Counted from the stretch's first letter, positions 1 to 9,965 are shown. The stretch is 64,000 nt of DNA from Solibacteraceae bacterium (GCA_021324015.1 JAJPJX010000141.1:35485-99484), one strand, 5' to 3'. The notes: generated from the letters alone by a model not told the origin. Translations and numbers: made by a program.

Positions 1-201
1 CTCGTCGTCCGGTATCCCGGCGACCCAGGTGTTGTAGTCGGGGTGCAGGCGTAGCAGCCGGTCCACCTTGGCCCTGGTGGCGGCATCCAGGTGTTGGAAA
101 GCCACCCAGGCAACCATCATGTGGCCCTGGCCATCCCAGGAACGTAAGGGCTGCAGCCCGGCGGAGGCAGCCAACACGGCGAGCAAGAAGTAGGCGCGCA
201 T
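1..201 (-). CDS. S1/P1-type nuclease, 5' end only
   Basis: This reverse-strand reading frame starts at an ATG at 201 and runs off the left edge, giving 67 codons. Residues 1-21 form a signal peptide (hydrophobic LLAVLAASAG core). They are followed by a WDGQGHMMVAWVA block at 22-34. In the S1/P1 zinc-dependent nuclease family the mature protein begins with Trp and has a WG..GH..VA motif, where the N-terminal Trp and the His are zinc ligands. The match suggests a secreted nuclease acting on single-stranded nucleic acid or 3'-nucleotides. The stretch after it (DAATRAKVDRLL, then YNTWVAGIPDD) also fits the family. Only the N-terminus is visible, so the remaining zinc ligands cannot be checked. 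Confidence 0.75.
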   Translation of the reverse strand, partial: MRAYFLLAVLAASAGLQPLRSWDGQGHMMVAWVAFQHLDAATRAKVDRLLRLHPDYNTWVAGIPDDE

Positions 202-214
202 AGGCAATCAGCGG

Positions 215-220
215 ATTATA
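215..220 (-). promoter_or_regulatory. -10 element of the S1/P1 nuclease gene
   Basis: A perfect TATAAT on the reverse strand ends 13 nt before the ATG at 201, predicting a leader of only about 5-6 nt. No Shine-Dalgarno sequence fits between it and the start. Confidence 0.5.
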
Positions 221-233
221 CGTCAGCCGGCTC

Positions 234-2177
234 TCACCGCAGCCTCCACAACATCACGGCCCCCGGCGCGCTGCGGCCGGTTGCGGTGAACCACCGGCGG
301 TCGGGGCTGAAGGCCCCTTCCTGCGCCTCGACTCTGGGTGCGAGTGTCCTAATCTCCCGGCCGGAAGCGGCGTCGAAAAGGCGCACGCTGCCCGGCTGGT
401 TGAGTTCCCCGTGCGCCGCCAGGATTCCCCGGCCATCAATACTCCAGGCGACGGCCGAAACCCAATCTCCCGCGGGCACGGAGAACCGGCCGCGCCCCGT
501 GGCCAAGTCCCAGACTGCCAGGGCGGCGGTCTGCCCCGGCGCCACCTCCATGCCGGCTGGGGAGCGGAAGCGGACTTGCGCCCGGCTGCCCGCGGCCAGC
601 GTTCTGCCGTCGGGGCTGAAGGCCAGCGCCGCTACGGCCGCACCCATGCGGAACTCGCGGAGATCGTGGCCCGCGGCCAGGTCGAACACCCGGATGACGC
701 CAGCCCGGGCGCTGGCCGCCACCAGCCTGCTGTCCGGACTGAATGCGACGGCGCCAAGGTTGTAGAGATCGGGTTCGCCGAACTGGACTATGTTTCGGCC
801 CGAGGCCACGTCCCAGACGGAGACCACACCCCGGCTGCTGGCCGCCAGGAGCTTTCCGTCCGGACTGAACACCGGCGAGGTCAGCACATCGCCGGCGCCG
901 CGGAACTCCCGCACGAGGGTGTGCGCCGTCAGGTCCCAGAGCCGGATGCTCCGGACTCCGGCGGCCAGGAAGCGGCCGTCCGGGCTGTAGGCAATGCCCA
1001 GCGCGGCCTCCTCCGTGCGTGGTCCGGGTAGTTCCCGGCGGGTGGCCAGGTTCCAAATCTGGAGTCCAGCGGATGCCAGGTGGGTGCCGTCCGGGCTGAA
1101 TGCCACGCCATGGCCGCCGCGCGGGGCCAGGGTGAACCGTGCCTGTCCGCTCCGCGTATCGAAGACGCGGATGGCCGGATCCCTTCCGGCTACGGCCAGC
1201 CATGCGCCGTCCGGGCTGACGGCCAGCAGTTCGCACCGCCATGCGCCGGCAGAGACTCTCCGCACGGGCGCCTGGCCGCGCGTGGAGCGGATGCCCACGA
1301 CGTCGTCCGGATGCGCCGACCAAGCCACCCAGCCGGCGCCGGGGCTGAATGCCAAGGGGCCCGTGTTGCCCGGGGCGACGGAGATGCCGGCCTCCCGGCC
1401 GTCCTGGCGCAGGCGGATACGCTGGGCTGTCCATTGGCCTTCCTGACGGGCTTCCCAGCGTCCATCCCCGCTCCAGGCGCGCACGATCTCGCGGCGCGTC
1501 CCGCGCAGCAGGCCGGTCCGCGCGTCAAACGCCTTCACCACGCCCTGGATTTCCATATCTCCGAACTGGGAGGCCACCCACACCTGGCCGCCGTCCGGCG
1601 AAAATGCCAGAGCCGAGATTTCATATTCCCGCGAGGACAGCACCCGCAAGAGTTTGCCCGCCGGAATGTCCCACAAACGCACGGAGTCCCCCGCACTCGC
1701 CAGCCGCGCGCCGCCCGGCCCGAATGCCAGGTGGGTTACCGGGCCGGCGTCACCCGCAAGACTGCGCAGCAGTTTGCGCGCCCCGGCATCCCAAACGCGA
1801 ATGGTGCGATCCTCGGAGGCGGAAGCCAGCAGGCGCCCGTCAGGGCTGAATGCGATGGCCCGCACCGCGCCGGTGTGACCCGCCAGGCGGCCGGTCTCGA
1901 CACCGCTGCGCGGATCCCAGAGCAGCACCGCGCCGTCCCCTCCGGAGGAGGCCAGCGTCTTCCCATCCGGGCTGAACAGCAGGGCCGTGACCGGCCTGGT
2001 ATGTCCGGAAACCAGCACGAGGTCGGCGGGAACCTCTTCCACCGGTGGCGCCGGCACGAGCACCGCTTGTATCTGGCCCAGCAGAAACATCGTCACGGCG
2101 GCGAGCACGCCGTTCCCGATGCACGGAAGCTGCCAAAGTAGAATGGACCTGATGACCTGCTGCGCCGAACTCGGCAA
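234..2177 (-). CDS. WD40-repeat beta-propeller protein with N-terminal membrane anchor
   Basis: The frame encodes up to 647 aa. About 14 WD40-like repeats follow one another from residue 55 to the end, each with a core like FSPDGKLLA and most ending in a variant of xLWD. Fourteen repeats suit two seven-bladed propellers used for protein binding. Residues 20-42 are hydrophobic (VLAAVTMFLLGQIQAVL) and look like a signal anchor, so the propellers are probably extracytoplasmic. The start is uncertain. ATG at 2177 would overlap the divergent zinc-ribbon gene, while GTG at 2108 or ATG at 2090 would begin just before the hydrophobic segment. No kinase or caspase domain is fused, so the partner is unknown. 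Confidence 0.85.
   Translation of the reverse strand: MPSSAQQVIRSILLWQLPCIGNGVLAAVTMFLLGQIQAVLVPAPPVEEVPADLVLVSGHTRPVTALLFSPDGKTLASSGGDGAVLLWDPRSGVETGRLAGHTGAVRAIAFSPDGRLLASASEDRTIRVWDAGARKLLRSLAGDAGPVTHLAFGPGGARLASAGDSVRLWDIPAGKLLRVLSSREYEISALAFSPDGGQVWVASQFGDMEIQGVVKAFDARTGLLRGTRREIVRAWSGDGRWEARQEGQWTAQRIRLRQDGREAGISVAPGNTGPLAFSPGAGWVAWSAHPDDVVGIRSTRGQAPVRRVSAGAWRCELLAVSPDGAWLAVAGRDPAIRVFDTRSGQARFTLAPRGGHGVAFSPDGTHLASAGLQIWNLATRRELPGPRTEEAALGIAYSPDGRFLAAGVRSIRLWDLTAHTLVREFRGAGDVLTSPVFSPDGKLLAASSRGVVSVWDVASGRNIVQFGEPDLYNLGAVAFSPDSRLVAASARAGVIRVFDLAAGHDLREFRMGAAVAALAFSPDGRTLAAGSRAQVRFRSPAGMEVAPGQTAALAVWDLATGRGRFSVPAGDWVSAVAWSIDGRGILAAHGELNQPGSVRLFDAASGREIRTLAPRVEAQEGAFSPDRRWFTATGRSAPGAVMLWRLR
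2139..2144 (+). promoter_or_regulatory. -10 element, leaderless zinc-ribbon gene
   Basis: TAGAAT ends 7 nt before the ATG at 2152, where transcription itself should begin. The alternative ATG at 2143 lies inside this hexamer and would be upstream of the transcript start. Confidence 0.45.
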
Positions 2178-2370
2178 GCTGATGGATCTGGAGATGGTCC
2201 GCCATGCGCAGCCCTATCAGCTCACCAACGGGCGCCTGCTGACGGAGATCGACACCGAGTACTATTTTGTGTTCGGCGAGGAACGCCCGTGTTACGTGGG
2301 CATCAATTACTGCCCATTTTGCGGCCGGGTGCTCTCCCGGGGACTGTGGAACCTGGAGAAGAAGAAATAA
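2152..2370 (+). CDS. Small zinc-ribbon protein of unknown function
   Basis: A 72-aa protein starting at ATG 2152; an in-frame ATG at 2143 would add three residues but overlaps the likely -10 hexamer. A CC pair lies at residues 3-4 and an NYCPFCG knuckle (CxxC at 54-57) near the C-terminus, with another Cys at 47, which fits a single-zinc ribbon. The C-terminus is basic (NLEKKK). The gene diverges from the WD40 gene and converges on the isomerase gene 9 bp downstream. The composition and the CPxCG knuckle support a real gene. Function is not recognised; small proteins of this type often bind nucleic acid or another protein. Confidence 0.7.
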   Translation: MTCCAELGKLMDLEMVRHAQPYQLTNGRLLTEIDTEYYFVFGEERPCYVGINYCPFCGRVLSRGLWNLEKKK

Positions 2371-2379
2371 GGCCGAAGG

Positions 2380-3240
2380 TCAGGCAGTTACCAGTTCCCG
2401 CAGCTTCCGCCCGCAGATCATGCTGCCCGCGTGCTTATCGCCGGCGGGGCCCGGCCAGTGCGTTTCCAGGCTGATGTATCCGTGGTAGCCGTCCCGGACC
2501 AGCGCCGCAATCTGCCCGGGCCAGTCGATCGCTCCGTCGCCCAGCGGTCCCCAGGTGGGCTTGTGGTTCTCCACCCGGCAATCCTTGGCGTGCACGTGCA
2601 CGATGCGCTCGGGCGGCAGCCGCCGGTAGCCGTCGGGGAACGGGACCTCGCCGGAAACGAACGCGTTGGCGGGATCCCAGACCACCTGGAGGTTCGGATT
2701 TGGCAGGGCCGCCAGCAGGCGCGCGGTTTCCGCGGCCGTGGCGATATTACACGCGTGCTCGTTTTCGAGGCCGATAATCAGATCCTGGGCCGCGGCTTGC
2801 TCCGCCAGGTCGCGCAGCGCCACCACGATCCGGTCGAAGCATTGCTCCGGGGCGACTGTGCGCCAGTAGGAGAATACACGGACGATGCGCGCCCCCATGC
2901 GCCGGGCGATCTCGAAGGCCCGCCGGGCCAGGACGAGCTGGCCGGCGAACGTGTGCCGGGCGGCGAAGATATCCTGCTGGAAGCGGGGATCCACCTCGGG
3001 GGCATCCGGCAGGACGCACTTTAGCAGGGGAGAGGCGATGGAGATGACGCGCATCCCCTGCGCTTCGACGATGCGTTTGGCCTGGTTCAGCTCTTCATCG
3101 GTGAGATCGATGATGTTTTTGCCGAACACCATTCTGAGCTCGGCGGCCACCATGCCGACTTCGGCCATGGAGCGGACGGCGGTCTCGAGGTCGGGCGAAA
3201 ATTCATCGGTGATGGCGGCCAGGGGAAAGTATTGGGGCAT
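2380..3240 (-). CDS. Sugar phosphate isomerase/epimerase-like TIM-barrel protein
   Basis: A 286-aa single-domain protein of the xylose isomerase-like / AP endonuclease 2 superfamily. The family's metal-ligand positions are visible: Glu in GLENEHACN, Asp in VWDPANAF, His in IVHVHAKDC and Glu in YISLETHWPG near the C-terminus. These bind a divalent metal that isomerises or epimerises a sugar or hydroxy-acid substrate. There is no signal peptide, so it should be cytoplasmic. The substrate cannot be read from sequence. It lies just downstream of the thioesterase gene on the same strand but has its own -10 element inside that gene's 3' end. Confidence 0.85.
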   Translation of the reverse strand: MPQYFPLAAITDEFSPDLETAVRSMAEVGMVAAELRMVFGKNIIDLTDEELNQAKRIVEAQGMRVISIASPLLKCVLPDAPEVDPRFQQDIFAARHTFAGQLVLARRAFEIARRMGARIVRVFSYWRTVAPEQCFDRIVVALRDLAEQAAAQDLIIGLENEHACNIATAAETARLLAALPNPNLQVVWDPANAFVSGEVPFPDGYRRLPPERIVHVHAKDCRVENHKPTWGPLGDGAIDWPGQIAALVRDGYHGYISLETHWPGPAGDKHAGSMICGRKLRELVTA

Positions 3241-3249
3241 GCACCCGCT

Positions 3250-3255
3250 ATTCTA
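3250..3255 (-). promoter_or_regulatory. -10 element, leaderless sugar isomerase gene
   Basis: TAGAAT on the reverse strand ends 9 nt before the ATG at 3240 and overlaps the stop codon of the upstream thioesterase gene. No Shine-Dalgarno sequence lies between. Confidence 0.45.
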
Positions 3256-3657
3256 CCGGATGCCAAAATTGGGCTTGTACTTGTCCGGCAGGCGGCAGGG
3301 TTTCATATCGCGGCCCAGGAACACGTGCTTGGTTTCGCCGGTGGCCACCTTGCGGCCGTTTTCGGCCAGCCGCATTTCGTAGCGGAACACCACCATGCGC
3401 GTGCTGGCGGCCTCCACCCAGGTCCGGATGATGATTTCCTCGTCGAACCGGGCGGGGTATGAATAGCGGCAGTTGGCTTCCGCGACCGCCAGGAAAACGC
3501 CGTCCTCCAGTTCCATATCCCGGTACCGGAACCCGCGAGCCTTGCAGTATTCCACCCGGCCGACCTCCATACAGACCAGGTAGTTGGAGTAGTAAACGAC
3601 GCCCATCTGGTCGGTTTCGGCGTAGCGCACGCGGATGCGGGTCTCGTGGGAGGACAT
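3253..3657 (-). CDS. Acyl-CoA thioesterase, 4HBT / YbgC-FadM family
   Basis: A 134-aa hot-dog-fold protein, typical length for the family. The signature RVRYAETDQMGVVYYSNY lies at residues 9-26; its Asp is the catalytic residue of 4-hydroxybenzoyl-CoA thioesterase-type enzymes. The downstream RYSYPARFDEEIIIRTWV and GETKHVFLG segments also match. It should hydrolyse an acyl-CoA in the cytoplasm as a homotetramer; chain length is not predictable. Translation starts at ATG 3657, 8 nt after a perfect TATAAT, so the transcript is probably leaderless. Confidence 0.88.
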   Translation of the reverse strand: MSSHETRIRVRYAETDQMGVVYYSNYLVCMEVGRVEYCKARGFRYRDMELEDGVFLAVAEANCRYSYPARFDEEIIIRTWVEAASTRMVVFRYEMRLAENGRKVATGETKHVFLGRDMKPCRLPDKYKPNFGIR

Positions 3658-3665
3658 TCCGGAGA

Positions 3666-3671
3666 ATTATA
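3666..3671 (-). promoter_or_regulatory. -10 element, leaderless thioesterase gene
   Basis: Perfect TATAAT on the reverse strand, 8 nt before the ATG at 3657, with no Shine-Dalgarno sequence. The start codon should be at or within two bases of the 5' end of the mRNA. Confidence 0.55.
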
Positions 3672-3707
3672 GCGAAAGGGAACGGAGGGCCTTTTCGAGG
3701 CGTCTGT

Positions 3708-3713
3708 TACACT
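3708..3713 (+). promoter_or_regulatory. -10 element of the moaDE operon
   Basis: TACACT lies 17 nt before the ATG at 3731. Unlike the leaderless genes nearby, a good Shine-Dalgarno sequence (AAGGAGAA, 3723-3730) sits between, abutting the start codon. Confidence 0.4.
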
Positions 3714-3730
3714 GACGAATAGAAGGAGAA

Positions 3731-4453
3731 ATGCGCATCAGAGTGCTGTTTTTCGGCATGCTCAAAGACGTCACCGGCATGTCCGAGGACCAGGTGGAAG
3801 CGGCTGACGGCGCCACGCTGGCCGCGATTTTCGAGCACTACGCGGGGAGGTTTCCGCGGGTGCGGGAGATGGCCGGCAGCATCGTGCTGGCGCGGAATCA
3901 GGAATTCGCCGATCCCGCCACGGCCGTGCGGGAGGGGGACGAAATCGCGTTTCTTCCGCCGGTCAGCGGGGGATCCGCCGAATACCTGGAGGAGATCTCG
4001 GAAAACGGACATCTGTTCGCGCTCACGCGGCAGCCGATCCACCGCGAGAAGATCATCCACCGGCTGCTGACGGGGGCTGACGGTGCGGTGGTGGACTTCG
4101 AAGGGGTGGTCCGCAACAACACCCAGGGGCGCCGCACGCTTTTTCTGGATTACGAGTGTTACGCACCGATGGCGATTAAGACGATGGCGGAGATCGGCCG
4201 GGAGATCGCGGCGAGCTATGCCATCAGCCGGATCGCGATGGTGCACCGGCTGGGCCGCCTGCTGATCGGGGAGGCCAGCGTGGCCGTGGTGGTGACCGCC
4301 CCGCATCGCAAAGCGGCGTTCGAAGCAGCGCTGGAGGGGATCAACCGGCTGAAGCGCCGGGTTCCGATCTGGAAAAAAGAACACTTCGCCGACGGAGAAG
4401 TCTGGGTCGAAGGAGAGTGGGACCAGCGTGCGCCGCGTGTCCAGTCTTGTTAG
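3731..4453 (+). CDS. moaDE: MoaD-MoaE fusion, molybdopterin synthase
   Basis: A 240-aa protein joining both subunits of molybdopterin synthase, which converts cyclic pyranopterin monophosphate to molybdopterin in Mo-cofactor synthesis. Residues 1-81 are a MoaD ubiquitin-like domain ending in a Gly-Gly pair (80-81). The rest is MoaE, with VHRLGRLLIGE (171-181) and the catalytic-lysine segment VPIWKKE (211-217). MoaD normally needs a free C-terminal Gly to carry the thiocarboxylate, so this Gly-Gly is internal and would need cleavage, as reported for the mycobacterial fusion MoaX. It starts the operon and overlaps the VWA gene by 26 nt. The start is fixed by AAGGAGAA upstream. Confidence 0.93.
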   Translation: MRIRVLFFGMLKDVTGMSEDQVEAADGATLAAIFEHYAGRFPRVREMAGSIVLARNQEFADPATAVREGDEIAFLPPVSGGSAEYLEEISENGHLFALTRQPIHREKIIHRLLTGADGAVVDFEGVVRNNTQGRRTLFLDYECYAPMAIKTMAEIGREIAASYAISRIAMVHRLGRLLIGEASVAVVVTAPHRKAAFEAALEGINRLKRRVPIWKKEHFADGEVWVEGEWDQRAPRVQSC

Positions 4454-5420
4454 ACCGCTCGCGGGCCTACTGATTGCCGCGGCGGCTTGCGCCCAGCAGC
4501 CGGTGATCCGGGTCAGCGTGACCCTGGTGCGGATATTGGCCACGGTCAAAGACCCCCAGGGGCAGCTGGTGGGCTCGCTCGAAAAACCGGATTTCGAGGT
4601 GTACGACAACGGCGTCCGGCAGGAGATCGCGGTCTTCGAGCGCCGCACGGAACAGCCTCTCTCCATCGCCCTTCTGGTGGACATCAGCGGCTCCACGGCC
4701 AAGGAACTCAAGTACGAAGTGGACTCCGCCACCCGCTTTCTGAAGGCCCTGCTGTTTGAGGGCAACGAGCGGGACACCGTGGCACTGTACAGCTTTAACT
4801 ACGAGGTGCGACGGCCCAATTTCTTCACGCACAATTACGGACCGCTGGAAAAATCCCTAAGGATGCTGCGCGCCGACGCGGGAACTTCCCTGTATGACGC
4901 CATTTACCTGGCGGGCCAGGATCTGGAGGACCGCGAAGGACGCAAGGTGATGGTGATTGTCACCGATGGGGGGGACACTACCAGCCGATCCAAGTTCCAC
5001 GATGCGGTGGAAGCCGCGCAGTTAGCGGACGCCGTCATCTACCCCATCCTGGTGGTCCCCATTACCAACGACGCCGGGCGAAACGTGGGGGGAGAGAATG
5101 CCCTGACCACCCTGGCCGCCTGGACCGGAGGACGCGTATTCACCCCCAGCGTGGGCGCGGCGCTGGACACCGCTTTCGAGGACATCATCAAGGAACTGCG
5201 CACCCAATACCTGCTGGCCTATTATCCGAAGGGAGTCCCGCTGACCAAAGAACGGTTTCACCGGCTGGAAGTCCGGCTGCGGCGGCCGGAATTGCGGGTG
5301 CTGTCGCGCAATGGCTATTATGGGGAAGCCGAGGGTGATTCCGGATCATCCGGTGCCCGGATTTCGGTCAGCCCCGAACGCACCACCCGGCAGCAGAATC
5401 ACCGGCAGGAGAAACAGTGA
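4428..5420 (+). CDS. Secreted VWA-domain protein, acidobacterial type
   Basis: A 330-aa protein starting at GTG 4428, inside the end of moaDE. Residues 1-22 are a signal peptide ending at CAQQ. The DFEVYDNGVRQEI segment followed by a von Willebrand A domain (about 78-290) is the arrangement of the VWFA-related family abundant in Acidobacteria. The metal-adhesion motif DISGS is at 85-89, and VTDGGDTTS supplies a later metal-coordinating segment. It likely binds a protein ligand outside the cytoplasm; the ligand is unknown. Its stop codon overlaps the start of the Hfq-like gene (GTGA), so the two are translationally coupled. Confidence 0.88.
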   Translation: MRRVSSLVRPLAGLLIAAAACAQQPVIRVSVTLVRILATVKDPQGQLVGSLEKPDFEVYDNGVRQEIAVFERRTEQPLSIALLVDISGSTAKELKYEVDSATRFLKALLFEGNERDTVALYSFNYEVRRPNFFTHNYGPLEKSLRMLRADAGTSLYDAIYLAGQDLEDREGRKVMVIVTDGGDTTSRSKFHDAVEAAQLADAVIYPILVVPITNDAGRNVGGENALTTLAAWTGGRVFTPSVGAALDTAFEDIIKELRTQYLLAYYPKGVPLTKERFHRLEVRLRRPELRVLSRNGYYGEAEGDSGSSGARISVSPERTTRQQNHRQEKQ

Positions 5421-5656
5421 CCAAACAAGGCAAATCCGGCACGCGTGCGCCCGAGCAGACCTTCGAGGAAGTGCGGTATCTGAAGCACCTGATCCAGAAC
5501 GCGATCCCGGTGCGGGTGCGGCTCGGCAGCGGGGAAGAGGTGAAGGGCATCATCGAGTACTACGATCATTCCTTCATCCGCATCACCCGGACCGACGCCC
5601 CCAACCTTTTCATCTTCAAGCACGACATCCTCTACCTCGTCGAGGAAGGCTCGTAG
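5417..5656 (+). CDS. hfq: Hfq-like Sm-fold RNA-binding protein
   Basis: A 79-aa protein starting at GTG 5417 (GTGA overlap with the VWA stop). Residues 22-79 align with the Hfq Sm fold: an N-terminal helix (YLKHLIQN), Sm1 strands (IPVRVRLGSGEEVKGIIEYYD) and an Sm2 motif FKHDILYL, where Hfq has YKHAI. The Lys-His pair of the Hfq proximal face is kept. Hfq hexamers pair small RNAs with mRNAs. This copy is divergent in Sm1 and has a charged 15-residue N-terminal tail, so conventional sRNA chaperone activity is inferred. It is not beside miaA, the usual proteobacterial neighbour. Confidence 0.8.
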   Translation: MTKQGKSGTRAPEQTFEEVRYLKHLIQNAIPVRVRLGSGEEVKGIIEYYDHSFIRITRTDAPNLFIFKHDILYLVEEGS

Positions 5657-5666
5657 TTCGCGCGGG

Positions 5667-6473
5667 ATGGCCTCCTATCTGGAAACCGCGGCCGATATCG
5701 CGCGGGAGGCGGGCGCACTCCTGGCGCACTACTTCGAACGGCGCGTCGGATTTGAGCTGAAGGGCGAATTCGACCTGGTGACCGAAGCGGACCGGGCTTC
5801 GGAAAAGCTGGTGGTGGAACGTTTGCGCTCGCACTTCCCCGGCCACGCGATCGTGGCGGAAGAGGGCGGCGGGCACAGCAGTTCGTCGGACTACCGCTGG
5901 TACGTGGATCCGCTGGATGGGACCACCAACTTCGCGCACACCTTCCCCCTGTTCAACGTCACGCTGGCGCTGGAGCACGCCGGGGAGATGGCGGCCGGGG
6001 TGGTTTTCGACCCGGTCCGGCAAGAGTTGTTCGCCGCCGAGCGCGGCGCCGGCGCGTACCTCAATAACCGGCGCATCCGCGTTTCGCAAACCGCCAAGCT
6101 GGAGGACAGCCTGGTGTGCACGGGTTTCCCCAGCCGACGGCGGCACCTGAGCGTGAACATCCACTTCTACCATCAACTAGCCATGGCGACCCACGGGGTG
6201 CGCCGCACCGGGAGCGCCGCCTTGGATCTGGCCTACGTAGCTTGCGGGCGGCTGGACGCGTTTTGGGAGTTCGGGCTGAACCCCTGGGACATGGCCGCTG
6301 GGCGCCTGCTGGTGGCGGAAGCGGGCGGAAAGTACTCGGACATGCAGGGCGCGCCGCACCATTTGAGCAGTCCGCACCTGCTGGCCGACAACGGTCATCT
6401 GCACAGCCCTTACCTCGAGATCTTCGGCGAAATCTTCAGCGGCCGCTACCGCGTCCCCATTCCGGGCCTCTGA
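5667..6473 (+). CDS. Inositol monophosphatase family phosphatase
   Basis: A 268-aa Mg2+-dependent phosphatase of the IMPase/SuhB/CysQ superfamily, full length. Metal and catalytic motifs are all present: EADRASE (40-46), AEEGGG (64-69), DPLDGTTNFAH (81-91) and NPWDMAAG near the C-terminus. It should dephosphorylate inositol 1-phosphate or a related sugar or nucleotide phosphate in the cytoplasm. The start ATG at 5667 is 10 nt after the Hfq-like stop, so it is the last gene of the moaDE-VWA-Hfq unit. It converges with the debranching-enzyme gene. Confidence 0.92.
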   Translation: MASYLETAADIAREAGALLAHYFERRVGFELKGEFDLVTEADRASEKLVVERLRSHFPGHAIVAEEGGGHSSSSDYRWYVDPLDGTTNFAHTFPLFNVTLALEHAGEMAAGVVFDPVRQELFAAERGAGAYLNNRRIRVSQTAKLEDSLVCTGFPSRRRHLSVNIHFYHQLAMATHGVRRTGSAALDLAYVACGRLDAFWEFGLNPWDMAAGRLLVAEAGGKYSDMQGAPHHLSSPHLLADNGHLHSPYLEIFGEIFSGRYRVPIPGL

Positions 6474-6490
6474 TCTCCGGCTCCGAGGCA

Positions 6491-8406
<1,916 letters not shown>

Positions 8407-8410
<4 letters not shown>

Positions 8411-9663
8411 TCCTTGTGTTTGCCGGGCAAGCCGGCGGCCTTGTGTTTGCCCGGCAGGCCGGCGGGATTCTCGTGCACGCGTTCGCGGAAGTTGCCCTTC
8501 AGGCCGGCGGCCAGGGAGACGGCGGATTCGCCGTAGCGGTCGCGCAGGCGGTCGGCGGCGGCCAGGGCCTGCTTCCAGCGCTCGTGCCGGTCCTCGGCGA
8601 GCAGCGGTAATTGGTCCTCGCCGGCGCCGAAGGAAGAAGCCTGTACCCCGAGGAGGCGGACCCGCGCGCCGGACTTCCAGTTGCGGCGAAACAGCTCGCG
8701 GACCTGGCTGGAGAGTTCGGTATCCACCTGAGTGGGGCTCTCGAAGGAGTGCGCGCGGGTGATGGTGGCGAAGTCGGAATAGCGCAGCTTGAGCTGCACG
8801 GTGCGGGCGTGCAGGCCGTGTTCGCGCAGGCGGCGCCCGACCATTTCGCAGAGCCGGGTGAGGGTGGACTCCAGGCGGTCGAGGTCGTTGGTGTCCTCGC
8901 CGAAGGTGTGCTCGTGGCTCACGGATTTGGGTTCGGTGTCCGCGCCGATTTCCGCGTCAAACCAGCCGCCGGCATCCAAGCCGCGGGCCTTGCCGGCGAG
9001 CGCCAGGCCCCACTTGCCCAGGCGGCTTTCCAGAAACGCTTCGTCCAGGCGCGCGAGGTCGCCCACTTTGCGAATCCCGAGGGAGTGCAGGTGCTTTTCG
9101 GTGACTTTGCCCACGCCGGGGATCTTGCGGACGTCCAGGGGAGCCAGAAAAGCGGCTTCCTGCCCGGGGATGACCCAGAGGATGCCGTTGGGCTTGGCCT
9201 GGTCGGAGGAGACCTTGGCTACGAGGCGGGAGGCGGCGATGCCGATGGAGCAGTTGAGCCGGGTTTCGGCCTTCATGGCTTCGTGGAGCGTGTGGGCGGC
9301 ACGCAGGGGCGGGCCATGCAGGCGTTCGGTGCCGGTCATATCCAGGTAGGCCTCGTCGATGGAGGCCATTTCCACGAGCGGAGAGAAGCGGCGCAGCACA
9401 CCAAAGACCTGCTCCGAGCATTCGCGGTAGCGAGCCGGGTGGCCGTCCACGAAGATGGCGTGCGGGCAGAGCTTATAGGCGGTGCGGAGCGGCATGGCGG
9501 AATGCACGCCGAATTTTCGCGCTTCATAAGAGGCCGCCGAAACGACGCCGCGCTCGTGGGGGCGCCCGCCGACCACCACGGCCTTGCCTTTCAGGGAGGG
9601 ATCGAAGAGCTCTTCGACGGACACGAAGAAAGCATCCATGTCGACGTGGAAGAAAGTCTTCAC
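8407..9663 (-). CDS. dinB: DNA polymerase IV (Y-family translesion polymerase)
   Basis: A 418-aa Y-family polymerase. Catalytic acidic residues are visible in HVDMDAFFVSVEE (7-19) and SIDEAYLDMTG (about 100-110). The thumb helix-hairpin-helix (KIPGVGKVTEKHL) and the little-finger domain follow. It copies damaged templates without proofreading. The C-terminus is odd: after residue 396 it carries two copies of AGLPGKHK encoded by a 27-bp tandem repeat, instead of the usual beta-clamp-binding QL.L.F-type peptide, which I do not see. It starts at a GTG at 9663. Confidence 0.95.
8412..8465. repeat. 27-bp tandem duplication in the 3' end of dinB
   Basis: Two adjacent 27-bp units (8412-8438 and 8439-8465) differ at only a few positions. 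They encode the repeated AGLPGKHK tail of the polymerase. The duplication is in frame and lies just before the dinB stop / debranching-enzyme start overlap. Confidence 0.75.
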
Positions 9664-9937
9664 GAGTTGGGCCAGAAGATATCGTAGCAGGGTGAAAAGA
9701 CACGTAGGCTGAGCGGAGGGGAGACGGACTCGATCTTTGGCGCGCCGGTGCGCCTGGAGCGCTGGAGGGCCGGGGCTTCGAGGGAAGCGCCCGGCCTCTG
9801 ATGGGAAAGAACTTACTGTTTTATTTGGCTGCTTGCGGGATCGATCCCTGCCCGCCCTCCTTATGGAGAGCGGGCGCAGTTACGCCTGCGACGTTAGAAA
9901 ACTCGGGTGGGCCCACCAGCTACTGCGTTTTTCCGTG

Positions 9938-9965
9938 GTTGCTGCGGCGGCGAGCAACTCTTTTC
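9938..9965 (+). terminator. Candidate intrinsic terminator upstream of hemD
   Basis: Stem GTTGCT / AGCAAC (9938-9943 with 9953-9958) around a GCGGCGGCG loop, followed by TCTTTTC. The stem is only 6 bp, so it is a moderate candidate. It would end any plus-strand transcript of the structured intergenic region. Confidence 0.4.

Noticed and set aside
9825..9880. Possible tRNA from a T-arm-like GCGGGATCGATCCCTGC
   Set aside because: The loop lacks the TTC of a T arm, and no matching 7-bp acceptor stem, D arm or anticodon arm could be placed on either strand.
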